Shown here: one piece after another, positions 25,727 through 38,100 of the stretch
Numbering within the stretch: position 1 is the stretch's first letter
Layout: the number at the start of each line of letters is the position of its first letter
From: Bugula neritina
Taxonomy: Eukaryota; Bryozoa; Gymnolaemata; Cheilostomatida; Bugulidae
Direction: 5' to 3'
NCBI GenBank assembly: GCA_964035545.1
Contig: OZ037766.1
Location: forward strand, 7,293,722 to 7,357,721
DNA length: 64,000 bases
Program-made: the position numbers and the translations under genes
The notes under the pieces: generated by a model
What the model was told of the DNA's origin: nothing
Database searches by the model: none
The model's input: the letters and a program-made list of their open reading frames with translations, nothing else

Positions 25727-26350
25727 TCAAAAAATTCTACGGTGAATAGAATCAAAATACTTGGGCAATATCACTCCATTCTCATTGCCAGGACAAAGTA
25801 TGACATTGTTTTTGGATTTAAAAAATTCAAGTCCATCTTTCTGAGCTTTGGCAACATTAACACGGACATAATAATCACAAGACTGTCTGGCGCCACTAAC
25901 TACTTCATCTGGTCGTAGTTCATCAAATACCATGTGTATATGTTGCCTTCTCATTCTTGACAATCCTTTCTCTTTGATGGACGATACACACTTCTCATAA
26001 GTGCCATGGATTGCAAATTCAATTTCACCAGGTTCTAACTTGGTCAACTCCAAATCTGGGACATCAATGGAATGGCCCTGATTGGCTCTAATTAGAACTT
26101 CTGCATCATCTTCATTCAATTGGAAACGTTGTTTGGAATTATTTTGAACAACTAGTCTAATGTTATCTAAATTATAACCTTTAAACTTGGGATGTTTCAA
26201 CAAGTCTTCAACTTTAACATAGCCTGATGGTAGCATATGCAAACCTTCCTTTTCAGCACCATGACGAAGGATATATGACAAAAGCTTCGACAGTTTCACA
26301 TTATGAGTAGGTCCACTCTTGTTTGGTTTCAAAGAGCTTCCACTTGCCAT
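25727..26350 (-). CDS. TRPT1: tRNA 2'-phosphotransferase
   Basis: A single-exon 207-aa protein, the normal size for Tpt1/KptA. The enzyme transfers the splice-junction 2'-phosphate of ligated tRNA to NAD+, giving mature tRNA, ADP-ribose 1'',2''-cyclic phosphate and nicotinamide. Visible family motifs are SKLLSYILRHGA at about 21-32 (Arg29, His30), LIRANQGHS at 87-94 (Arg88, His93), HGTY at 115-118, RRQHIHM at 134-140, SGARQSCDYYV at 152-162 (Arg155) and the closing NGVILPKYF. The Arg-His-Arg-Arg active set of the family appears complete. The start MASGSSLKPNKSGPTHNVKLSKLLSY is at 26350. It lacks introns, unlike all confidently identified neighbours, so an old retrocopy origin is possible, but the frame is intact. 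It is convergent with DUSP11. Confidence 0.97.
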   Translation of the reverse strand: MASGSSLKPNKSGPTHNVKLSKLLSYILRHGAEKEGLHMLPSGYVKVEDLLKHPKFKGYNLDNIRLVVQNNSKQRFQLNEDDAEVLIRANQGHSIDVPDLELTKLEPGEIEFAIHGTYEKCVSSIKEKGLSRMRRQHIHMVFDELRPDEVVSGARQSCDYYVRVNVAKAQKDGLEFFKSKNNVILCPGNENGVILPKYFDSIHRRIF

Positions 26351-28472
26351 TATTTGACAGATTAGCTAAGCTAAAAACAGAAAAATACTAAAATGTAATT
26401 TCATCAAAGAAATGTTTCAACAATAAAATTGGAATTGCAAGTAAACTTCGATTACAAAAAATAGTTGAGAAGATAAATCTTAAATGACTGCATTATATTG
26501 CGAGATAAATGTAGTCTTTTGCTACCTAGAACATTTTGATGTAAATAGTAGGTTAAGACTTGCTACATTGACCTAGAATGAAGATCTGCTTCAAAAATTA
26601 ATTCAATAATAGCAATATAATAAGATTTGCAACCTAGAAGGATGCAACTAAAATTCCCAACATATTGCAGCCAGGTTAGTCCAGGTGAGATCAAAACTAC
26701 AAAGCCAAAAAATGTTCATATATAAAATAACACTTTTGCAATTCTAGGTGCAGTTAGACTGAATTGTTCACTCAATACTGAGATTTATTAATCCAGCCTT
26801 ACTTTCTCAAGTTCTTCCAGCCATATACTGCCTGAAGACGACTTTAATTATTTTCACTACAGCAAAATTATGATGAACATACTCTAATAAAACTTAAACA
26901 GATTTTCTGAGACAATTTTCTGGTGGAGTAGTTGCATGCTAACCAAAACATCCCAGTATTTTTCCCACAATATTAGAAAACACTACTCTTACTAAATAGC
27001 CCATTAATTTACAACTCATGTAAGACCACATAATTGCTTCCCTTTAATTTAAACTAACCCCCTTCATTTTAAAGTTGTGCACGTTATAAGCAATGCTGAC
27101 TTTCAGTTATTTATAAAATACTGTATTGGTATGCCACCAATCGTTGAAGCTTTCTTGCCTTAATACATTCATCAAAAGCTATTCATAGCTGGCAGTGCTG
27201 GTGCTATAATTCACTGCACAGCACAGGTCAGTGTGCTCTAATCAAACAGCCGCAGAGGAACATTCATTAACTTTCCTCTTCCAACAGACGGCTCACTACA
27301 TTTGCTATTACATTATATGAGCACACAGTTTTATACTCCAACATTTACAGTCTGAATATACCATCGGTTTTGACATTGGGATGACAAAGAATCTTATCTG
27401 TACATCAATATTGGTACAATTCGATAGTCAATAAACTTGAGAACCTGTTGCCAAGTTAGCTAATAGATAAAGTACATCACAATCTGAGTCACCCAGACAC
27501 TGTCACAAACCTGATACAGATACCTAGTGCTATAACAATTAGTACAAGTATGTGAGCTTTCAGAATATTATATTTGCACACTACTAGTTGAGTTGAAATT
27601 GAATTTTTACAAAATTATAGTTACATAACTGAAATAAAATGCAACACTTCTGACCTTTAAAACCAACTAGCTAGTAAAAATGAAACAACTACACTTTGCA
27701 ATTATTATTAATATTAGGCTGGCAAAAACATCAACAAGCCATAATAAAATTGGATTTCAATAAAAACTAAAACTTGTTTTTAATTAAATCAGTAGGCTAT
27801 TTACTTTTAACTTTGATTTAAAATCTTTAACTAGATATTCACATTGTAGCAGCCTCTCCCCCTCACACTAACTGTAAGCTCAACTATGGATAATACTAAT
27901 AGTTAATGTTAATACCCTATGGCTATTAAAACCACAAGTAGTATTGTGTAACTAAATCAAAGTTAATAATATTATATATAGTATTATATAGTTATACTAA
28001 TAAATAATATATCAATCAAAATAAAGAGGAGCAATTATAATAGCTACAATAATAAAAAACGTTATACAATTAGTGAATTACATATTGTCTATTAGTATTA
28101 CATTTACTATTATTATAAGTATTACTATTAGTATTACTAATAGTAATAGTATTAGTATTACTATTAGTATTACATTTACTATAGACATAGTTGAACTAAT
28201 ATTATTACTATTAGTATTAGTTTTAGTGTTGGTCTCAGAACGACTATTAGTATTAGTATTACTATTAGGTTTGTAACTGTAGACTTACGATAACCCGCAA
28301 CTCTAGAGTAGCACGTTGAACTTGGTATTATGTTTATTTATATTCGGAGATTATTCTTATATAGCTATTCATCTAATTTTGCTTCTGTTGGTGAAAGAAA
28401 ATGGAGGAAATGTCAACATCATTGCACCATCGCGAAACGAATAGGAATGTTGCGTCACAGGCTAAATTAAAT
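26351..28472. other. Intergenic upstream of TRPT1
   Basis: AT-rich sequence, no recognised gene or exon. The TRPT1 promoter must lie at the left end of it, but I see no clear TATA box. A TAGTA-type tract occupies about 28075-28275. Confidence 0.5.
28075..28275. repeat. TAGTA/TACTA low-complexity tract
   Basis: Near-regular alternation of TATTAGTATTAC and TATTACTATTAG words with a period close to 12 bases. It makes artificial open frames of Ile, Ser and Thr or of Leu and Val. Confidence 0.8.
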
Positions 28473-28941
28473 GGGTGTGACTGAAATGGGTGGCCACCCG
28501 GTGTCGCGGTCCGTGACACCCATTTTAGTCATCCGTGAGTGTTTTGACTAAAATCAAATGGGTGTGGCGAATATTTTTAGTTGTATTTTCACATTTTGTA
28601 GATATTTTTGTTTGTTAATATTGCTCAAAACGTTTTTAATAGATTAAAGTATATCTTTCATCAGTTAGAATATCTATGATCATAACGATAACAGTAAAAT
28701 TAGGTGAAAATTAAATTTTTGATGAGAAAAGATAACTCTCGATAAGTTTGGTTTTGTTAAAATTAAATTAATTTAATCATTATTTATTCATTATTCATTT
28801 AACAATAATTTCAAACAGTCACAACTGTCTAAAAATCTGAAAATAAAACGAAAAATCTTCGCGACACTCATTTTAGTCAAAACCTCACTCCCCCTTATGA
28901 CTAAAATGGGTGTCACGGACCGTGACATTTTAGTCACACCC
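28473..28941. mobile_element. Inverted-repeat (foldback/MITE-like) element
   Basis: About 469 bases flanked by long inverted repeats of about 70-90 bases. The left arm holds GGTCCGTGACACCCATTTTA followed by GTCAT, and the right arm holds its exact reverse complement ending in GGTGTCACGGACC. Outer ends GGGTGTGACT and AGTCACACCC are also complementary. The motif TTTTAGTCA/TGACTAAAA recurs several times in each arm, so each arm is itself a short array. The left arm carries an extra block (GGCCACCCGGTGTCGC). The middle is AT-rich with no transposase. I could not define a target-site duplication. Confidence 0.75.
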
Positions 28942-29604
28942 TTCTCGTGTTTATTTAAACTTTGATTGTAATTAACGCACACTAGATTCGCCCTAGGCCT
29001 ATGGCATGCAGGATCTTAAAAAAACCATTGTTAATGTTATAAATTATTACAAGCGCTGAACTATGTCCTGGTTATATTTCATGTGGATTACGTTACATGC
29101 GTCATACTACCGTTGTTTTGGCGACAGAATCCTAGCCGACGCGGTTTTGACTTAGCACCGGGGTATTGTAAATTTTTACAGGCAGTATAATTATATTTGA
29201 GGGCACGTAACAGATACCCCCATAAAATGTATGCGTCAATGAATAATCATAGTGTTCAAATATTGCCAAAAGGCAGCACCAAATTAAATGTGAGTAAGTG
29301 CAGCATTTGTTGCTCGAGCTCCAAACCCCCAACGCCAAACTCGAAAACCCCAATCAATGCACTCGGTGAACACCAATTTGGTGCTGCTTTCAGCAACTTT
29401 CCTAAGCCGTACGTACCACTTGAATATCAATAATTATCAAAATGAAATATGCCATTGGGCTATGTTAGTTTATTAATATTTATGTAAGAATATATTCGTC
29501 TAGGGTTGTGGCTTACATCTGCTTTAAAGGGTAGAAGGTCAGGATAAAACTGAAAATTTTTGGCTAAAGCCAAAGGCAAATGACCGCCTGCCTGCAAATG
29601 AAAA

Positions 29605-29890
29605 GGAAACAGTCCTAGTAGTAGTACTAGTACTAATACTAGTACTAGTAGCACTGTAAGTGTATTGTTATTGTAATTTGTAGGTATAGCGTCACTAGTC
29701 CTGGTAGTACTACTACTAGTGCTACAGTACCTGTGGTAGTTTTTCATTTTACTCGAACACTGAATTGCAGTGGCTCTACCAATTCTTGAATTTGAAGCCC
29801 AGTCGTTTTACCAATCAAGACGTGACGTGAACTATTAGTATTACTAGTACTAGTACTAGTAGTAGTACTATCACTACCAGTATCACTATG
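29605..29890. repeat. ACTAGT/TAGTAC low-complexity tract
   Basis: Runs of AGTAGTACTAGTACTAATAC and its complement style. The ACTAGTACTAGT words are self-complementary and could form cruciforms. Confidence 0.7.
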
Positions 29891-30279
29891 ATAAAGTTAT
29901 TATGATTTAATAATAATATAAATAATAATTATAATTGTGCAATCCTAATAGTATTAGTTACTCTAATTTTTACCCTGACAGCAACATGCCTATGACTAGA
30001 AAATATACTTTATGATTATCATTATTGGTACTACAAATGTCCATCTTCAAGTCCATATTATTTGTTAAACTTAATGGTAATACCTAATAGTAATAATTAT
30101 ATTATTAATATTATTTTTAGTAGTTTAGTGATTTACTTATTTATTTTAATAACTAATAAGCAATGGCACTAACAGAGTTACTGTTACACTTACTGTTAGT
30201 GTTAGTAGTTAAAATCAATATTTACAACTACTGATAATAACTATAAGTATAACAAATAACTGATAGTGATATACTAATA

Positions 30280-30485
30280 ATAATAGTAATACTTATTTTA
30301 GTATTTAATTTTATAGTTTTACTAATACTTACAGCTACTACTAGAGGTCGAAGAAATAATTATACTAATACTAATACTAATAAACATACTCACATAGTAA
30401 ATATAATAGTAATACTAATAGTAACACTAGTAGTACTATTACTCTACTAGTATTACTATTACTACTACTGATAGTATACTAATAT
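30280..30485. repeat. TAGTA/TACTA low-complexity tract
   Basis: Runs of AATACTAATAGTAATAC and ACTAGTAGTACTATTACTC words; same family as the tracts at 8400 and 28075. Confidence 0.65.
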
Positions 30486-32199
30486 AATATTTTTATTCTA
30501 TTTAAATTTTAAAAATTATGATAATGGATTGTTAAATAGAATAAACATTTTAAATTTCTTTATAAATTTATTATCATTTATGCTCATACCAATTATAATT
30601 GTGTGATAGTTATTTTTAGTTTTACCCTGACAGTAACATGCCTATAGAGTATAGTCATAGTTATAACCTAAATCTTTTAATTTTTATCATAAAACCAAAA
30701 TTGAAGAATAATTACAGACTATATATCGCAAGTATATTTTAGGTCTAAAATTATCCTTAATATGCAGAATCAGGCATGCATGTATATAATGAAGATAGTA
30801 GCACTGTGTTAGAGGTACCATGAAACCATAATAACTCAGATCAATAACAGGCCAACTCAGATTAAGTCTCCATCAAAACACAACAATCCAAACCAATATT
30901 TACTAGTAAATCTGTGTTACAACTCAATACTTGTCATACTAATATTTGTAACTCTTAGCATCGCATTATTATTTATATATTATAATATGCTAATTATAAA
31001 TATTTATTTAATACAAATATTAAGTTGCTAAAATTAATATGTTACGTACTTAGATTTGTATTTGTTAAGATTTCTTAGATTGCTACACATTTCGATAAAA
31101 CATTAATATGTATGTCGGAAGATGCTACATGTTGAATTTGCTATTAACTCATTATTCTGGCATGTTCTACTAGTAAAGGTGTGTGTGTTAGATATTTGTC
31201 TACTTTCCAGAATATTATGTATATGGATTTGGCAGCTCTTGTAGCATTATGAGTTCTAAATGCTTTGTTCTTGAAAAAGTTGTCTGTAGTGTTTTTACAA
31301 TCTAAGATTGTTGTTGGGACAGTTTATTATAAGCTTTCACAAGAATTCATATTTTTAAACACAGCTAGCTCTTTCAATTTAATAAAACTCTTAAGATGGC
31401 ACAGTGCAAGCATACATCATACTCAATTCTTCCAAACCGTGCTTGAAGTAAAGCGAGACCTACCATTTTGTGCCGTGGTAAAGTAGAACCATGAATACTT
31501 GCTAATTTTTTAAAAATAATTTACACCATTAATTTATTAGTTGGGTGATTCAAGTAAAATTGTACGCACTAAATCTGAAAGTACTTTTGTCAGTGTGTTT
31601 TACCATCAGTGTTGCAAACAAGTCTTATGAAAGTTACAGAGCACAACTAATTCAAGAACTCAAGCCATATAACAAAATTTAATATTTACTCTTGCAATCA
31701 CTTTTCATCATGGCTTCACAAAGTTTCATTTGTACTCTATAAAAATTGTCATATGGAATCAAAAATTGTTTTTTCATTAGTAGATTTGTTATAAAAAGAT
31801 ACAGAAACATAAATTTCCTTTAACATGTGATGTCACATCCATTTTTCACCTGTGATTAGTGTTTTAAGTTTAACATTCTATTTATTTTTTTCAACTTTTA
31901 TGTTTATATATTTGTTTATGTTTCTGTTTTAAAGATTATGTAGAAATGTTGTTACTATTCCTTGTAATTATTTTATCAAAGAATACCAGTAGTTGTTCTG
32001 TGTTGGGGCTTATTGAATTAAAGCGTTGTTACTGTACAAGCTTTCAGAGAAAAGCTGTAAAAAGCTTTCAATTTAGCAGCTAATATTGTGTGTATCTACT
32101 GGTTTTACTCTCTCAGTGTTGCTCAAGGTTATAACACGTGCTACTCCAATAAAACTTTTTATCAATAAAATTTTTATCTTAGTGGTATACAGCTCTCCA

Positions 32200-35100
32200 A
32201 TGGCGTTGGATCCAGAGCACCAGGTGGCTGCTGGAGAATCGGATGTGGAAGACCAGGTGGCTGCTGGAGTATCAGATCCTGCAGAACAACCTCTGTGTTC
32301 AGATGGGGCTTCAGATCAGGTCAGGCCAGAGAATGGACAGGAAGGTGATCCTGAAAGTAAACAGTTTTGTGGTCGTTGTTACAGCAGTATGCAGCCCAGT
32401 AAGTTCTTTTATGATGCACTGTTTTTGTGCTTTTGGCTTCAACTTGTTATGTTTTTTACCAAATAGTTTATGTCAATTGGTAACTTCCATTTGCTCTAAT
32501 TGGATTTCATATAAAACATGGTAACAGTTATGTTGTATTATGTGGATACAAATGTACTGTAAGTCCTTGTTGTCTAATGCTCTAATCTATGTTGTACAGT
32601 AATTGTCTTCTCTTTCTACTTGGTAAGTGTAATAGCTATTGCATTATGGTGGTGGCAGTAACTCTTCCCTCATAGCCAACTGATTCCATGCTGCATGTGT
32701 CAATCTCTCCGTCTTTCTCCCCCCCCCCCCCCCGCTTTTTATGAGGCCATGCATGGTACGTGTGATTCTTGCATCATCCATGGCAAGTTTTTATTTGATG
32801 CCTACTTTTGTGAATGGGAAATAAGGTAAAAGGAATGGAAATATGCTGGTATGTTAGACTTAGGTCCTACTCTTTCTATCATTTGCCTGTGAAAGTCCCA
32901 ATAATAACATGCAACTGCTACACGACTGATTTAGAATCTTTATCTTGGCACCAGATTGCCTCTTCCTGTACTTTATGTGCTCGTGCCTCATAGGTGAAGC
33001 TAGTGAACGTCGTTTTACTGGTAGTTATCATTTAATTTCTTCTTGGATATAAATTCTGCCATCATAAATGAAGCCAGTTCCATTAAATAAAATGCAAGAA
33101 GCAAAACCGTTGCTAGATGTCCACCATGGTGAGTGGTACCGTGTATAATTTGGTAGCTTTCATGGTTAAATTTAGATACAGTATCTTTTTAACAAGTAGG
33201 TTTGTTCTTTGACAGTAAACAGCTATATTGTTAGGTTTTGTAGTAGCATTTGAGCTGAATATTCTGTTAGTATGTTGTGTTGCAATGATTTAATAGGCTA
33301 GTGATTAACCGTTGTTTTTATTGAATGAAGATATACCAAACAATACAAGTTTGTATTACACAATACAGAGCCTGCAGCAGTCTATGTTACAAATTAATTA
33401 AATATTTTTATTACTCTTATTATTCTATTCACTTCCTCCCAGTCAATTTATTTTGCATCTCATTCGTTGCTGCTGTTTGTTACATATCAGCAGATATTGA
33501 TAAGTTCTGTGGCTCCACTAAGCCCAGTCATTGGTGTAAACATTTGATAGTGCAATAAAGTATTATTTACTCTTTACGTAACAGTAAACAGAAGCTATAG
33601 CAGTTGGGCCTATCTTATCTCCTAATAATGTAGTTGATAGCAAAATTTTCTGATATAATCTTCTTTTTAGCAAAACCAGTTGAATGATTTTTCTCTTATT
33701 ATCGGCTGTCAATCACCCTACCCGATGTTGAATTTGAGCCGTAGAATCTCATACTCTGTTGATAAGTTAAATTTTTATGTAATCGTCAGGTATGTCAGAA
33801 TTCTGTTGCAGTCTGTCGATGCTTCTCAGAGTTTCAAGTCATGGCTTCTAGTTTTAAAGACAGTTCTATTGCTAGATATGGTAGAGAATTTTTCACAGCA
33901 AAGAACGGAAGGCGGAAATTTCCAATTGTCAATTGGATTACTAAATACAGGTTTATTATATTATTTCACGTAAAATTAGTTTTTGTCTTTGTATTTATAT
34001 TTAGTGTATCATGTGTTTATTTTTAGCCTCATTTACAAATATATGTTATAAATAGAGTTGTTGTGATTTATCAACTACTTGACTATAAGTAGTAAAATAA
34101 CCTGTGATGTACACTAGCATAGTATAAAGGACGGACAAAATTAATTTAGCATGTATTGTAATACTAATGTGTTGTATTATGAGATGAAAATATATTGGCG
34201 CTGTTTGTTTGTTTACTCTATTGACTTGGTCTCTTAATAGTATATGAATTTTAACTTGCATTCTTTTTCATAATAATTTTTTTACCATCTCAAATCAGCT
34301 AATTTCACATGTATAATAGCATAAAATTGATTATTTACTAATAAAATAAAATCTATGCTTGGACAATCATTGTGTTATGCTTACTAGTGGTTACATGTCC
34401 AGGCCTGGTGTAGCCGATTGTTTCACGAGATGAGTATTTTACCTGCTGCTTATGTTTCAGACTAAAGCACTTCATCGGAGATCTAGTCGCTGGTCTTACA
34501 GTCGGTCTAACAGTCATTCCTCAAGGCTTAGCCTACGCTCAAGTCGCTGAGCTACCTCCTCAAGTAAGTTCTCGCTCTATTCTCTTCTTCTACAGGGTAA
34601 GCTAGAAGTGTTATGGCTATCTTCATGTGTACTTTTCATGCTTAGAGCAACTTTTTTTATTATACTGGATGTTTGAAAGAACCATGTCTTTTGTAATACC
34701 TATTTCTATTTCAAACAAAAGCAATTCCAATTATTCAATGAATTTTGTTTTGTAGTATGGGTTATACTCAGCGTTTATGGGCGTATTTGTATATACATTT
34801 TTGGGCACGTCAAAAGACATAACAATGGGTCCTACAGCCATCATGTCTCTCTTGGTGGCGGAATTTGCTACGGAGAGAGCACCTGTCAAACACGATCCAA
34901 CGTTTGCCATTATTCTCACGTTCTTTACTGGCTTCATTCAGCTAGCTATGGGACTATTGAATATGGGTGAGTCACAATCAGATAAGAATCTCTTTCTCGT
35001 TGGTCTCTAAAAACTTTCATTATTCTAAATTATTTGTTAATTTGGTCGATTTGTTTGTTATTGTTATAGTAATCACCATTTTGTGACGCAATTCGTGTAA

Positions 35101-38100
35101 ATTGCAACATTTTTTTGAGTTATTGGCTATTCACTAGATCGCTAGAAACAGTGAGTTGATAATTTTAATGCTCATTATTTTAGTTGTATTGTTGTATTTG
35201 ACAATTTTTCCTCTAAATGTGATTGAATGAAGTTTGTACAGGTCTATTTATTATGAAAGTAAGATTTGAATTTAAAAAAACTTAGTGCAAAGCTGGAATT
35301 TTATTTCTGATTTAAACATGTCAGTCGTTTTTTATGTGTAGAATTATTTCATGAAAGCGGTGGAATGCGCATTTATTTCACTGTTGAAATTTACTCCGTT
35401 GCAGTGCATTATTTACAGCATGAAAGCTAATGATGCAAAATGATGCTCTTCAAGTTGAAATACAGGGAAAGTAGCAACCAACCATTCATTTAATTACATG
35501 ATTTAATTGGAATGACAACAATTTCGTTTCCAGTATCTCAATGTTTCTTGCCCTATTTTAAACCCACATTTAGGGGTGACAGTGTGTTCTATTATTTCTT
35601 TCTACAATAGCCTACAAAACATGGAAAATATACATAGAGAGTATAACTCCTTTAGATCATGTACCGCATATGCTGTGTGCCATGTGATCATGGAGTTGTG
35701 TTCACTTTTGTACAATTAGCTGATATGGAGTTGCTTTTAGCTCAGCTCCAAAAATGTATGAACACAGTTTTGTCATTTTTATCGTAACAGTTTGATTTGC
35801 TCATTAGAATGTTTAGAAGTTGAAACTCACAAAATCAGACTGTTTTTGTATGATGTTAAGTCAAGTCTCCATAAATAATTCTTGAAATTCTTGGCATTCT
35901 TTTAGATGATTTTCTGTGCATGGTCATCTATTAGAATGCATAAGTTGATAAATGCTCTATGTCTAATCAGTAGGGGCGGGTTTAATTCCCTCCTCACTCT
36001 CATATTTTTACCACATCACTTAAATTTTTATATTATCAGGTTTTTATCTTATTTGAGTTGCAGATTAATTTTATCAGGCATTTCGTAATCGTCATAGGCT
36101 GAGAGTGAATCTGTTTGAGTAATGATAACATTGATTACATCTCTGATAAGTGTGCTATAAGACCCCAACCTTCTGTGCTGTTATCTTACTCGAGTTTTTC
36201 TTCATCTTATTTAATTTTGTTTAGCTTCATTCCCACAAACTACGAATAATTCTGTTAGTTTTAGAATGTGCCCACCCTTACACTTATTTCAGGAGCTCAG
36301 GTCATTGGGCATAATCAACACTAATAACTACAAAAATAACATTATGTTAAAAAGTAGGCTAAACCCTGCTGATATGCTGTATCATATAATAGGAGTTGTA
36401 CCAGAGGCTGTTGCAAGGCTAACATTTGGCAGTCTAGAGTCTAGATAAATCAATTGAAAAAACTTGTTTTGAACTACTTGTCCACACCAGCATTGCTTGA
36501 TGTCATTTGCAGGGTTTGTGGTGCAGTTTATCTCTTTCCCTGTCATTAGTGGGTTTACATCAGCTGCTGCTGTCATCATCGCATTTGGCCAAATTAGGGT
36601 AAGTATATGTTTGTAAGTATTAGACCTTATGGTTACAATAAATTGGAAATAGTGATATGTTCATCTAGAACTTGAATCTTGTTTTTCTACAGCTTAAGAA
36701 TCTATGATTGTGAGGCATACTAAGTCATAGTGAGGTGTATATTTGGAATTAGGGTTGCTAATTGTAATTGAATGAGCACCAACATGATTGTTTTAAGAAT
36801 GTGTGCATATACCTGCTGATAATAGGTATTGGAACTAATTTAAACAGTGGGTAATTGTGTAGTAATGTAAAGTGCAAATTGTGTGGAGATTGGCAAAAAT
36901 TCATGTTTTTTTTATGAATCTTGAAAATGCTTGCGAGTCAATCTAATCATCTTTCTGTTGACAGAAATGGCTAGGACTGCAAAATGTGTCCAGAACATTT
37001 ATTTCACAATTTCCCCAGACTTTTGAAAAGTTGGGTGAAACCAAGTAAGTTTTTTTGCTTTTGAAATATTATTATGCTATAATATATATAATTTAGTAAT
37101 GTGATGTGCTAATATAATATGGTAATGTTTTATAGTAATGTTATATGGTGATATAACATAGCAATAAAGTACAGTAGTATAGTTCAGTATAGTATAGTAT
37201 GATCATACATTAATATAGGTTGTGGCTTATGTGTTATCAACTCACATGCGTTCCACAAGTGATATTAGTCAGTGAGATATAATGTATTGATAGGGGCAGC
37301 TGCCTCTTTATTGTATTCTGATTTCATTATTAGTTAAAATCAGTAGGCTGCAAGCTAATTCATGATAGAGAAAGTTCTGGATAGCACAGGCTCTAGTGTT
37401 ACAACCGTATGGATGTCATGTCCACACGTCTCATGCTAAAGTGGTGACATTGCATTAAATGTTATCGCCTGGATATCTCAGTGTAGCCTAGATTTCTGTA
37501 CTTGACAATAGACTGTGGTTTTAGATTGCTCCTACAACAGCAGTATTATTCCAGTATCACATTGTTGCTGATAGAGGATAACTCCTGACTAAACATATGA
37601 TCTGCTGGATGATATAAAAATATAAAAGGCTCGAAATTGCAGCCCCTTGATTAGGCTATCAATTTCAAGCCTAGGTTATTGAAGCCCCATTAAAATTTAC
37701 TATCTTACATTAGTTATATGCTACTTAATGTGGCTGGAGCATAGTATTATACTAGTGGGCATCTATTTACCTGTATGTAGGGAGTTGTCTTTCAACAGAG
37801 AGTGTCTAGTATTTTTGGACAGATAACTCTTAGTCTAAGTATTTACAAAAGCCTTTTTGAATTTGACAGCTTGTGGGATTTTGGAATGGGATTGGTTTGC
37901 ATCATAGTGTTGGTTCTCATGAAGAAAGTAAAAGAATATGCTGATTCTCGGATGAAATCGGCTACTGGAGGCAGGAAAGCTGTTCTCAAGTTTCTATGGC
38001 TTCTATGCACTGGTAAAGTATCTATACTTATACTTATAGAATATCTGTTCTATACTAATAGAATATCTATTCCATAAGTATAGAATATATATTCTATACT

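Larger units (their letters stand above)
28942..32182. other. Intergenic, mostly simple-sequence DNA
   Basis: No recognised gene. A 237-base open frame at 29197-29433 gives a Pro/Ser/Lys-rich peptide without family features. TAGTA/ACTAGT tracts lie at about 29605-29890 and 30060-30490. From 30500 to 32182 the sequence is plain AT-rich and should include the SLC26 gene promoter and possibly a 5' UTR exon, since an acceptor (TTTTTATCTTAG) precedes the coding start. Confidence 0.5.

Noticed and set aside
29197-29433. Pro/Ser/Lys-rich 78-residue open frame, with faint resemblance of its DNA to 24440-24510
   Set aside because: The shared words (ACCCCAA, TGCACTC) are short and degenerate; not enough to claim a gene or a dispersed repeat.
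34731-34937. Minus-strand open frame over an SLC26 exon
   Set aside because: Shadow of the exon at 34756-34966, whose plus-strand translation matches the transporter family.
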